Made by a program: the position numbers and the translations under genes. A stretch of DNA of 64,000 bases from the NCBI GenBank assembly GCA_050084985.1, contig JBITNC010000002.1:22506001-22570000 (forward strand). Reading direction: 5' to 3'. Each line of letters starts with the position of its first letter. The first letter of the stretch is position 1. Positions 33,379-43,771 of the stretch are shown piece after piece. The stretch comes from Nageia nagi (lineage: Eukaryota > Pinophyta). Below the pieces are notes generated by a model that worked only from the letters and a program-made list of their open reading frames with translations, made no database searches and was not told the DNA's origin.

Positions 33379-35077
33379 GTGCCTGCAAGAAGTTGGATCC
33401 ACTTTATAGTCAAAAAGTGGAAGTGTTTTCTTTGATTTTATGAAATCATGAAAAAGGTCACTAGAGTGAAAATGTAGTACTCATAGTCTAGTTTTCAAAT
33501 ATATAATTTATTCCAATACCTAGATGATAAAAATTAAATTTTGATAAAGATGAACAAAAACCACTTTTTAAAATATACCATTTTTGGACCATACCATGTA
33601 TGTTTTCGTCACATATAATTTGACTAAAATAAAGGTATTTTTAAAAATCCTTTTAGGCATAGATACCTAAGATATTGAAGCTTGTCTTTGATTTTTTTCA
33701 TAAATATTTTTTTATTAATTTTGTATTGGTCATATTTGTTATTTTAAAAAGTGTTTATGTTCGTCACATATAATTTAACCTAAATTTAATCTTTTTTAAA
33801 TTTTTTTATTCTTATAGAAAATTATCTTAAGCTTGTTTGTATATAATTTTTTTTAGAACTCCTAAAAAATAAAAAGTTATTAAGAAATAAGACACCATCA
33901 TATTTCAAATATATGGACTACTTTTTCTAAAAAGCAATTGAAAAATATAAATCTTATCTAATTGAAAAAAATTTCATATTTCAAATATATGCTCTTTAAT
34001 CTAGAATAGGTTTTAATTTCATGAAAAAATTATACCAAAAACTCCATCAAACGTATGCCTGAAGTCGAGATTGTCTATTAAAAGTGCTATGAACATGTAC
34101 TTGCTAGTCCAAGGCTAAGGGTTGGCTCACCAACCCTTTTTCAAGTCTAAAATAGAGGTTAAATTGAAGATTCAAATATTGGGATCCCGATATTTAACAT
34201 TAATAAAATGCATTAAATCAGGATCTTGATATTTAAAATTAAAATATGTACATTTTCTTAGCATTAAATATCGAGATCTTGATATTTGAATCTTTGATTT
34301 TGCCTTGATTTTAGGCTCGAAAAAGGCTTAGTGAGCCAACACTTAGCCTTGGACCTACAAGTATATGTTCATAGCAATGTTAATGAAAAATCTCAACTTC
34401 AAACATACGTTTGATTTAAAATATGCATTTTTTTTAAATTGGATAAGATTTTATATTTTTCAATTATTTTTTAGTAAAAGTGGTCCATATACTTCAAATA
34501 TGAGGGTCTTGTATTTTATTAATAAGTTTTGTTTGAGTTATGAAAAAACCATTATATAGGGACAATCTTCATAGATTTCTCTATAAGAATAATATTATTT
34601 TTATTTTTTTAAATTTAGATCAAATTATATAGGATGGATACGAGCACTTTTTAAAACCAAAAATATGTCAGGTACAAAATTAATTAAAAACTATATATTG
34701 ATGAAAAACATTATGGAAAAATATTCAGGACAAGCTTTAATGTCTTAGGTATCTTTTCCTAAAAGAATTTTAAAAAATATCTTGATTTTAGTCAAATTAT
34801 GCGGGATAGATATGTGCATGGTATGGTCCAAAAGTTTTTTTTTTAAAAGTGATTTTTATTAATCCTATTGAATTTTAAATTCTATGAACTGGGTATTGGA
34901 ATAAATTATATTTTTGAATACTAGACTCTAAGCACTACATTTTCACCATAGTGACCTTTTTCATCATTCCATGTCTAAGTTTTTCAAAATTTGAGATCAA
35001 TCATACCCAAACTTGAAAATCAAGGAAAACAATTCCATGTTTTGGCCTTAAAGTGGACCCAACTTCTTGTGCCCACC
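33378..35077. mobile_element. 1.7-kb near-perfect palindrome, foldback-type element
   Basis: The left arm (from 33378, GGTGCCTGCAAGAAGTTGG) and the right arm (ending 35077, CCAACTTCTTGTGCCCACC) are reverse complements over about 845 bp each, meeting near 34228. Matching landmarks, left and right: aaaaaggtcact (33450) with agtgacctttttc (34950), tttggaccataccatg (33582) with catggtatggtccaaaa (34820), and gtccaaggctaag (34108) with cttagcctt-gga (34338). The centre is rich in gatcttgatattt. There is no transposase-like frame. No convincing target duplication is visible (flanks ..atatataag and tttggattataa). The type fits a foldback or MULE-like non-autonomous DNA element. Confidence 0.85.
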
Positions 35078-35171
35078 TTTGGATTATAATTTCAAATATT
35101 TAAATAAGGAACCTGATATTTATTAGGATCTAGAACCTAAATCAGATCTTGATTTTTCCAATATTGAGTTT

Positions 35172-35688
35172 TGTTGACTGACCGTGCACGGAGTATGCCC
35201 TTGGCCGTGCACGATTCCATGATCGCGCAGAGTGCACCCCTGGTGCGATTACGTTTTTCACCTATGTGAATCTGATTTCTTCTCCTACACATCTCTGACC
35301 TCTTCTCCTTTCACGATTCCCTTCCGTGATATGGCATTGCTGGCTCTCGTCTCTTGTGGGTCAGTCACCTTGAGCATTTCAACTCTCAATTCTCTTTCAT
35401 GGGAGGCTAGGCATTTTGTCAGTACACACAGAATAGTCTAGTTTGTGCTTATTTTAGCTCTATAGATTAGTTTGGTGATCTGTTCCAGTTCATAGGAGTT
35501 CTGTCATTATTGTTTGATTGTCTAGAATAGGTTTGAACTACATTTAGAGCATATTTGATGGATTTAGATATAAGTATAATAAATGTTGAGCTTATCTACT
35601 CAACTGTCATTTATCTATATTGAGCTCAGTCCAAGCTCTATAAAAGCTTTGTAAATTCATGAATCAATAGAATGTGATTATTCTCACA
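35172..35688 (+). repeat. 5' LTR of copia element D
   Basis: 517 bp, TGTTGACTGACC to TTCTCACA. GC-rich at its start with two CCGTGCACG palindromic words. A TATA-like ctctataaaag lies at 35634-35644, close to the end. Open frames inside it are chance. Confidence 0.93.
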
Positions 35689-35691
35689 TTG

Positions 35692-35703
35692 TGGTATTAG
35701 AGC
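35692..35703 (+). promoter_or_regulatory. Primer-binding site of element D
   Basis: TGGTATTAGAGC lies three bases after the 5' LTR. It is the initiator methionine tRNA primer site with one C to T change compared with that of element C. Confidence 0.9.
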
Positions 35704-35784
35704 CTCTTGGTCTTTTGGGTTAGAAGAGATTACATTGCAAGCATTCTTGCAAGTGTACAGTCCAATCCTGTCATTTTTTAAAAA

Positions 35785-37419
35785 ATGGCCAACAACAACA
35801 ATTCACTCCCATTACCAGAATTTCATGGAGATGACTATGAGTACTAGTCTATCAAGATGAAGACCTTGCTCATAGGAAAGGGATTATGGGACATTGTTGA
35901 GGATGGATACACTGATCCAACCGATTGGTCTACTTTGGGAGAACAAGCCAAGAAAGACATGAAGCAAAATCAAAAGAATAATTCCTTTGCTCTCTACCAT
36001 CTTCAAGCTTCAATGGGGAATGTAATTTTTCTTAGGATTGCATCATGCACATCAGTAAAGAGTGCTTGGGAAGCACTCAAGCAAGGTTTCCAAGGGAGTG
36101 CTCAAATCAAGCAAGTGAGACTCCAAACCTTGAAAAGGGATTTTGAAAATCTCAAAATGAGGGATGATGAGTTTGTTGGTGACTATTATGTGAGAGTTAA
36201 ATCTTGTGTTGACAAGATGGAAACCCTTGGAGAAACAATCACCAATGAAGTAGTGGTGAAGAAGGTGCTTAGATCACTTCTCCCCAAGTGGAACCATGTA
36301 GCAATTATCATAGAGGAGAGCAAAGACTTGGCTGCTCTTCCCTATGATACTCTCATTGGTTCCTTGATGAATCATGAAGAGAGGCTCAAAGACCTCACTC
36401 CTTCAACTAATCAAGCTAATGATAATGCCTTTGCAAGCAAGGAAGGTGAATCCAATTCTTCAAGAGGAGGAAGAAGAGAAAGAGGGAAATCCAAAAGAGG
36501 GAGATTCCAAGGAAGAGGAAGAGGTAGAGGAAGGACAAGTGGTGACAAGAGTGATAAACAATGTTACTATTGTAACAAGTTTGGTCATTTTGAGAGTGAG
36601 TGTAGATTGAAAGCCTCACAAGAAGGAAATAGTGGAGGTGCTCACTATGGAGAGGAAGAGAATTCCTCTCACTTGTTCATGTCCATGGAAAATAAAGATG
36701 AAAAGGTGAAAGAAGAGACTTGGTTGCTAGATACGGGAGCATCAAACCATATGACCGGTAAGGGGGAGTTGTTTTCTTCTTTGAACAACTCATACAAGTC
36801 TAAGATCAGACTTGGAGATGACAATCCATTGCAAGTTGAAGGCATGGGAGCCATGGAGGTAAGCACCATTGAAGGTCCCAAGAAGGTAAAAGACATCTAC
36901 TATACTCCAAATTTAAAACACAATTTGTTGAGTGTAGGCCAAATAATGGAAAAAAATTATAAGCTTGTATTTGAGAATTCAAAATGTAAGATTTATGATA
37001 AAAATCATGGTAATAGGCTGGTCACTTCAGTCCCTATGACCAAAAATCGCTTATTTCCTCTCCAATTTAGTAAAAATAATGGTGCTTCACTTGCAAATGT
37101 AGCCATTGACAACAAGAGTTGGCTTTGGCATCTAAGATATGGTCATCTAAATTTTGTAAATTTGAGATTACTAACATCTCAAACTATGTTCTATGGGCTG
37201 CCCAAAGTTGAAGATAATAAAAATGAAGTGTGCCAAGGATGTGCTTTTGGAAAGCACTCAAGAAGCAAATTCCCAAGAGGAGAAGCATGGAGGGCCTCTA
37301 AACCCATACAATTGATGCATAGTGATCTTTGTGGACCTATGCAAACTCTAAGTATGGGTAAAAATTCTTACTTACTTTTATTGATGATTTCTCTAGATAT
37401 TGTTGGATATATTTCTTAA
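35785..37419 (+). pseudogene. Element D gag, protease and integrase N-terminal domain
   Basis: The ATG at 35785 starts MANNNNSLPLPEFHGDDYEY, then a TAG replaces the Trp expected in the YxxW gag motif. From 35857 the frame is open for 520 codons: gag (SAWEALKQGFQGSAQIKQVR, then ETLGETITNEVVVKKVLRSL), a GRGRGRG-type basic region, zinc knuckle CYYCNKFGHFESEC near 36560-36602, protease WLLDTGASNHMTG near 36721-36759, and the integrase HHCC domain (HLRYGHLNFVNLRLL .. CQGCAFGKHS). A 1-bp deletion near 37375 inside the FIDDFSR motif shifts the frame. The product would be the capsid and processing part of the polyprotein. Confidence 0.9.
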
Positions 37420-38530
37420 AATCAAAAGATGAAGTCTTCAAGTACTTTCAAGATTTTAAGAACCATGTAGAGAATCAAAGTGAATGTAAAGTAAAATTCC
37501 TAAGAAGTGATAATGGAGGAGAGTATTACTCTAATGAATTCTTGAAGTTTTGCAAGGATTGTGGAATAAAAAGGCAATTCACATCACCTTATACTCCACA
37601 ACAAAATGGTGTTTCCGAAAGGAAAAACCACACTATTGTAGAAATGGCAAGGTGCATGCTACAAACAAAAGAATTGAACAATCAATATTGGGCTGAAGCA
37701 TCAAGGACAGCAGTGTATATTCTCAATAGGAGTCCAACCTCAAGCTTGGAAGGTGTCACTCCTTATGAAGCATGGTTTTTGAAAAAACCCAATGTAAGAC
37801 ATTTTAGAGTTTTTGGATGTTTATCTTATGTACATGTACCAAATGAAATTAGAAAAAAGCTTGATGCAAAAAGTGAGTCATGTATTTTCATAGGCTATAG
37901 TGAGTCTTCAAAGGCTTATAAATTGTATAATCCAAAAACTAGAAAGATTATTGTCTCAAGAGATGTAATTTTTGATGAAGGGGGAGCATGGAGTCATAAA
38001 AAACTCTATGTAAATAATCCTCCTCATGATGTAAATGCCTCTAATATGCAGCCAAATTAGTCCAAGATCAACCCTCCTCCAAGGCCTCTAAGTCCTCCAA
38101 AGGATTCAAGCACTTCTTCAAGCACACCATCTCCAATAGATGAAGACTCTCCAAATCTTGTGAGCAAAGGAAAAAGAATTCTTACCAATCATCCATCACA
38201 ACAAATGTTAGACAAAAATTTCTTAAGAATATACACTAGAAGTCAAGCAAATGAACTTCAAGATGTTGTTAGAATACTTGAGAATTTAAAAATGTATGGT
38301 GATGAAGATGATCAAGCCCCTAAAGGTGATGTGATCAATTATGCTTTGATAACTAGTGTAGAAATTGAACCTTCTAGTTATGAAAAAGCATGTACTAATG
38401 ATGTTTGGGTGAAGGCCATGGAAGATGAAATCTCTTCCATAAAAGGGATTGATACTTGGGAGCTTGTGGAGCTTCCCAAAGGCAATGGTTGTAAATGGGT
38501 CTACAAGACCAAATACAATATCAATGACAC
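37376..38530 (+). pseudogene. Element D integrase core and C-terminal region
   Basis: After the frameshift near 37375 the integrase core continues (SRYCWIYFLKSKDEVFKYFQ, RSDNGGEYYSNEFLKFCKD, TPQQNGVSERKNHTIVEMAR), then YEAWFLKKPNVRHFRVFGCL and FIGYSESSKAYKLYNPKT. One TAG near 38058 interrupts an otherwise continuous frame that goes on through the proline- and serine-rich linker and KGKRILTNH into the start of RT (VWVKAMEDEISSIKGIDTWE, CKWVYKTKYNIN). All acidic core residues visible to me are retained. Confidence 0.9.
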
Positions 38531-39892
38531 AAAGCAAGGCTTATGGCCAAAGGCTTTCTCCAAAGGTATGGCATTGATTATGAAGAAACCTTTGCACCAG
38601 TAGCAAGGCAAGAAACCATTAGATTGGTTCTTTCACTAGCTACCCAAAAAGGTTGGAAAGTAATGCACATGGATGTAAAAAGTGCATTCTTGAATGGGTA
38701 TTTGGATGAAGAGGTTTTTATTGAACAACCTCAAGGCTTTGTAATCCAAGGAAAGGAACATCTTGTATATAAGTTAAAGAAGGCTTTGTATGGCCTCAAA
38801 CAAGCTCCAAGAGCTTGGTACTCAAGGATTGATGGGTTCTTCCATCAATATGGATTCACTAGGAGCAAAAGTGAACCTACTCTCTACACCATGAAGCAAG
38901 GTAATGATCTCCTACTTGTTTGCTTGTATGTTGATGATCTTATCTTTATGGGGAGTAACTTGAGCATGAATGATAACTTTAAGAGTTACATGATGAAAGA
39001 ATTTGAAATGAAGGACCTTGGACTCATGCAATACTTCCTAGGCATGGAAGTACTTCAAAAAGATGATGAAATCTTCATTTGCCAATCCAAATATGTCCAA
39101 AACATGTTGAAGAAACTTGGTATGATTGATTACAAATCAGTACCAACACCAATGGCTCATGGAGAGCTACTTTGCAGAGATGATGGCACACCAAAGGCTA
39201 ATGGGACCCATTTTAGAAGCATTGTGGGAAGCTTGATGTTTCTCACCAACATAAGACCGGATATTGCACATGTAGTCTAACTTGTTTCAAGGTTCATGAG
39301 TGATCCTTCAGAAGCTCATTTAAAAGCCACCAAGAGAATTATTAGATATGTAAAAGGTACTACCAAATTTGGAATCCATTACTCAAAAATGGATATTATA
39401 AAGTTTGAAGGCTTTAGTGATAGTGATTGGGGTAGTAATATTGATGATAGGAAGTCTACATCAGGGAATTGTTTCACTCTTGGGTCTGGTTTTGTAACAT
39501 GGAGCTCTAAAAAACAAACTACAGTGGCTCTATCCTTTACTGAAGCTGAATACATAGCACTCACAAGTGCTAGTACTCAAGCCTTGTGGCTTAGAAAAGT
39601 TCTAGAAGAACTTGGAGAAAAGCAAATTGGTCCTATTACATTGTATTGTGACAACCAAAGTGCCATTCAATTGGCACTTAATCCAGTCCACCATAGTAAA
39701 TCCAAGCACTTTGACATGAAGTACAACTTCATTAGAAATATGGTGGAGAAAGGAGTAATTGAGCTCAAGTATTGCAACACTTTGGACAACATTGTTGATT
39801 CTTTCACCAAAGGAGTTGTTAAAGCTCAGTTTCTACTACTGAGGAGCTTTTTGGTAAGTCCTCTCAGCATCAAGGGGGAGAATGTTGATTGA
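38531..39892 (+). pseudogene. Element D reverse transcriptase and RNase H
   Basis: A frameshift near 38530 leads into the frame from 38543: AKGFLQRYGIDYEETFAPVA, MDVKSAFLNGYLDEEVFIEQ then PQGF, YGLKQAPRAWY, the catalytic LLVCLYVDDLIFMG near 38900-38945, and LMQYFLGMEVLQ. A single TAA at 39278 interrupts it. RNase H then runs to the TGA at 39890 (FSDSDWGSNIDDRKSTSGNC, LYCDNQSAIQLALNPVHHSK, NIVDSFTKGV). Motifs are intact; only one nonsense codon and the frameshift disable it. In all, element D has three stops and two frameshifts. Confidence 0.92.
39872..39882 (+). promoter_or_regulatory. Polypurine tract of element D
   Basis: AAGGGGGAGAA lies directly before the 3' LTR. It overlaps the last codons of pol, so there is almost no 3' noncoding region, unlike elements B and C. 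Confidence 0.85.
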
Positions 39893-40397
39893 TCGTGCAT
39901 GGAGTACGCCCCTAGCCGTGCATGATTCCATGGTCAAGCGGAGTGCACCCTGGCGTGATTACATTTTTCACCTGTGCGACTCTGATTTCTTCTCCTGTGC
40001 ATCTCTGACCTCGTCTCCTTTGATGATTCCCTTTCATGATATGGTGTTGCTGGCTCCGTCTCTTGTGGGTCAATCACCTTGAGCATTTCAACTCTCAATT
40101 CTCTTTCATAGGAGGCTAGGTGTTTTGTCAGTACACCCAGAATAGTCCAGTTTGTGCTTATTTTAGCTCTATAGCTTAGTTTGGTGATCTGTTCCAGTTC
40201 ATAGGAGTTCTGTCATTATTGTTTGACTGTCTAGAATAGGTTTGAACTACATTTAGAGCATATTTGATGGATTTAGATATAATTATAATAAATGTTGAGC
40301 TTATCTACTCAACTATCATTTGTCTATATTGAGCTCAGTTCAAGCTCTATAAAAGCTTTGTAAATTCATGAATCAATAGAATGTGATTATTTTCACA
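39883..40397 (+). repeat. 3' LTR of copia element D
   Basis: 515 bp, TGTTGATTGATC to TTTTCACA, followed by AGTTT. Relative to the 5' copy several CG dinucleotides have become TG or CA, for example at the ccgtgcacgg and ttccgtgat words. Confidence 0.93.
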
Positions 40398-40402
40398 AGT
40401 TT

Positions 40403-41000
40403 TAACTTCACCCACTTCGCCTTCAAGTGGAATCAACTTTTTACTTTCACCCTAAAGTTTATTAATATATACATAAAATTTATTTATATATGTATGGGAT
40501 TTATATACATATAATATTTATTTATATATTAATAGGGTTTATTTATAAGATGTGACTATCCTCCAACCAAATTCGATCACATATTCTAGACTTACATCAA
40601 ATAAACCATGGGTGTATATACCTCAAATCAATCAAAACCAACCAAGGTAGATAGATCATAGCAAAGTCAATCAAATTCAAGGAGTTCCATCCAATATGAA
40701 TTCATTTGAATAATTTTTAGTCAATTTTATATCTCATCCAAAGATGATATATGCCCAGGATATAGATGAATTTGGCTGGAGGATCTAGGATTGTACTTAT
40801 TTATATACGTATATGGTTTTTAAATATACACATGATTTACGTATATAATCAATTTTTTTGTAGTATTCCATATAAATAAGCTTTATATATGCATAAGGTT
40901 TATTTCTAAACGTACAAGGTTTATACATATAAGAATAGGATTTATATATACACTAATCACATGAAATTTTTATACTAATTATAGGGCTTTTAGAAACTAT
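40403..41000. repeat. AT-rich repeat field, continued
   Basis: It resembles 32700-33377 (tttatatatg, ggtttatttata, ttccatataaataag words). It contains the MITE-like element listed next. No gene is seen. Confidence 0.6.
40558..40784. mobile_element. Short inverted-repeat (MITE-like) element
   Basis: The left end ATCCTCCAACCAAATTCGAT and the right end, whose reverse complement is ATCCTCCAGCCAAATTCATC, form terminal inverted repeats of about 20-29 bp. The element is about 227 bp and noncoding. No clear target duplication is seen, so the superfamily is not assigned. Confidence 0.6.
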
Positions 41001-41059
41001 ATTATGTGCATATATATGATTGATTATATATATTACAAATTCATTTCACCCTCCCTATG

Positions 41060-41660
41060 CATTTGATCTAGTCTCTTTGAGCTCTAAAGTCATATTTTAG
41101 GGTTTTCTCTTCGAGCTCTAAAGTCACATTTTAGGGTTTTCTTTTAAAATTAGGTAGGGTTCATTAAAATATGAGCCTAAGTAACCATATGAGATAAAAT
41201 CATAGGATTCCCATTAAAAAACCATGAATTTAGCTCCTATGGTTATTTAGTCAAAATATTTTTCTTTATTTTCTAGTCAAGGTTTGTTTTGGATTTCTTA
41301 TGATCATTTTTAATATGAGATTTGGCAAGCATATGAGCCAATATCATAGGATTTCCATTAGAAAACTATGAATTTGGCTCCTATGCTTATTCAACCTTAA
41401 TATTATTCTTCTTCATGAAGAAGAAATTCATGCCAAAGAGAACAAAGATCATGATAGTTATATGCATGAAAGATGTGTAAGAAAAGATAATAGGGAAACC
41501 CTTATTTGTTTTAATTTTTATTGCTTATTCAGTTCATGCTTCAAGATTTATTTTAAGTTATATTTCATATTCATTTCATACCTTAAGATTTATTTTAAGT
41601 TCTATTCCATGTTCAGTTCATACCTTAAGATTTATTTTAAGTTCTATTCCATAGTCTAAA
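41060..41660. repeat. Small local duplications (three sets)
   Basis: A 36-bp unit, gagctctaaagtcayatttt then agggttttct, occurs twice at about 41079-41145. A 65-bp segment (catatgag..aatcatagga..attt-gctcctatg) occurs at 41186-41250 and 41329-41395. A 45-bp unit (ttcat-ccttaagatttatt then ttaagttctattccat) occurs three times at 41528-41655. No gene is seen in 41000-42100. Confidence 0.75.
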
Positions 41661-42109
41661 ATTATCCATGAACCATTAAATCTAATTGATGCTCAAAGTT
41701 GCAATTCTATATTAATTTATTACCAAATTCATATTGATTAAAATTGGCATGTATCATTTTGTATCCTAAAAAATGCAAATTGTTGGACATTCAAATGTGA
41801 TTTTTTATCACAGACTAATTAATATTGAAACCATATAAAATTCCTATGGTAAATGCTAGATTAAGAAGGGAACAAATTATATTAAGTGAGTAAAATAATG
41901 AAAAGAAATCACAAGGGAAAGCTTGATAAGATGGTAACAAATATTAAATTATATGCATCTTAGATTATGGTAATGATACTAAAATATGAACAAATATTAA
42001 AGGGTATACGACATTCAAATTTAACATCAACAAACTCTATATTAAATATTTACAACTAAGAATTGCACCATGTAAGGATACATAAATCACATGCAAGTGA
42101 TTCAAATTT

Positions 42110-42720
42110 CTACAATAAAATAGTTTAAGCCAAAAAATATTTAACAAGATACATGATGTAGATATAGTTTCATGGAATGCAATGATTGGAGGATATGCAA
42201 TTCACAGATACAACAAGGATGCCCTTAAATTTATTGATTTGATGAACCACTTGGGAACCAAACCTAACAACATAACCTTTGTATGTGTTCTACTTGCATG
42301 CAACCATGCATGTCTAGTGGATGAGGGTTGTAAATACTTTAATAGCATGAATGAATCTTAATACATTATTCATGGGATGAATCATTATATATGCATTGTT
42401 GACCTTCTTAGTTGTACATGCTATCTTGAGGAAGATTGGAACTACATTACAAAAATGCCCATGAAATCTGAATTAGGTGTGTGGATGTGTCTGCTTATAA
42501 ATCACATAAGAATGTAGGAATAGGGGAATTTATGGTAACAATCCTCTTTTTTTAGAGCCTAGATATGCTCCATCTTACGTTCTTCTTTTAAACATTTGTT
42601 ATTAAGTGGACAATTGGAATGGCATTCAAAGAGTAAGGACATTGATGAAAGATAGAGGAATAAGGAAGATAGACCATAATCACAAATACAAACATAAGAT
42701 ATCCATGGAAAATTAGAGAA
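42110..42720 (+). pseudogene. PPR protein pseudogene (C-terminal PLS repeats and E motif)
   Basis: Plus-strand text: KIHDVDIVSWNAMIGGYAIH (PPR), ALKFIDLMNHLGTKPNNITF then VCVLLACNHACLVDEGCKYF, a TAA near 42360, then IIHGMNHYICIVDLL, EEDWNYITKMPMKSELGVWM and, after stops and a frameshift, WNGIQRVRTLMKDRGIRKI-like text near 42610-42660 (E-domain end). This is the last two repeats and E region of a plant organelle-targeted PPR protein of the PLS class. The N-terminal repeats are absent. At least four stops or shifts occur. It is unrelated in position to the PPR piece in element C. Confidence 0.85.
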
Positions 42721-43771
42721 GTTTTATGACCTACCTGCATGAACTGAGCTTTTGCTATAAGAGGGGTGAACGAAAGGGTTAAACTTTTGTTGCAACTGAG
42801 ATGGATGAAAGGGCCAAGCTTTCAAATTTAAATACAAAAAAATAAAAAATGAAATGAATGCCCCTCACAATGATAAATGTGTTAGCATGGGGTTGGTGAG
42901 GAAGGATGTTCACTTGACAGAATGATGGAACCTCAGTTATACAAATTTTTTATTATTACTTCAATAGAAACTCTTTGCATATATTTTGTATGTATATTAA
43001 TATATTTTATGCGTATATTGATATATTATGTGCATATATTGTAAAGTATATCATAATAAATATCCATCAAGAAATCAAGATTTTATCCGTGCATGTATAT
43101 ATTGTATGTGTATATCATAATAAATGCCTAAAGAATTCAAAGTTTTTTTATTTAAATTATTTATTATAATATTAATATATTATGTGCATATATTAGATTA
43201 TTTATTATATTTATGCTAAGAGGCATAACTATAGCTACAACAAGGGGGAATGGAGAGCCAAATGTTGCATGTATGTCCATCAATAATATGTTGGTTATAT
43301 ATCAAAAAAAAAATTTGAAAAAAAGTAATTGATTAATAAAAAATATATCTAAATAACTGTATAAATATATCATGTAGTTCATAAAAAACAAATTCAATTA
43401 ATCACACAAAACATAAATAATAAACATAAAAATAATTCTCACATTACATAATTAAGATAGAAGGTTACAAATAATTAGAATAAATCTGAAAATGATATCT
43501 CTACATGCTTTTTGATCTATAAAAAATTATATCAAAACTAATGATATATATAAATCATAAAAAATGCTCTAAAACGTACGCCCAGGTTTCTTGTTACATT
43601 TGGGTCTTGGATAGCCTTCTCCCTGGTATTAGAAAAGAAGAAAATTTCCAAATCTATTTTTGTATACAGTAGCTCACAGTAACCAACAAAGAGAAGAAGA
43701 CAAGCAAAGCATTGCCTTGCCTCGAAAGCATCACCGACTTTGGATCAGGTGATTGAACCCTACGATCGTCA
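42721..43771. other. Intergenic, no recognised gene
   Basis: 42720-42950 may contain a few more degenerate codons of the PPR relic. 42960-43210 is rich in gtatattaatatattatgtgcatata repeats. 43210-43600 is AT-rich. The last part must hold the 3' untranslated region of the minus-strand kinase gene. Confidence 0.5.

Larger units (their letters stand above)
35172..40397 (+). mobile_element. Complete copia retrotransposon D
   Basis: A 5226-bp element with LTRs at 35172-35688 and 39883-40397, a primer site at 35692-35703, a purine tract at 39872-39882 and an AGTTT target duplication at 35167-35171 and 40398-40402. By my count the LTRs differ at about 40 of 515 positions plus two 1-bp indels, mostly transitions and many at CpG, so it is far older than C. 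Its coding region is nevertheless nearly open. It belongs to a copia lineage different from A, B and C (DTGASNHMTG protease, different LTR). Confidence 0.95.

Noticed and set aside
35232-35441. 69-residue ORF, and its counterpart at 39882-40082
   Set aside because: Both lie inside the LTRs of element D and are not conserved as protein between the two LTR copies.
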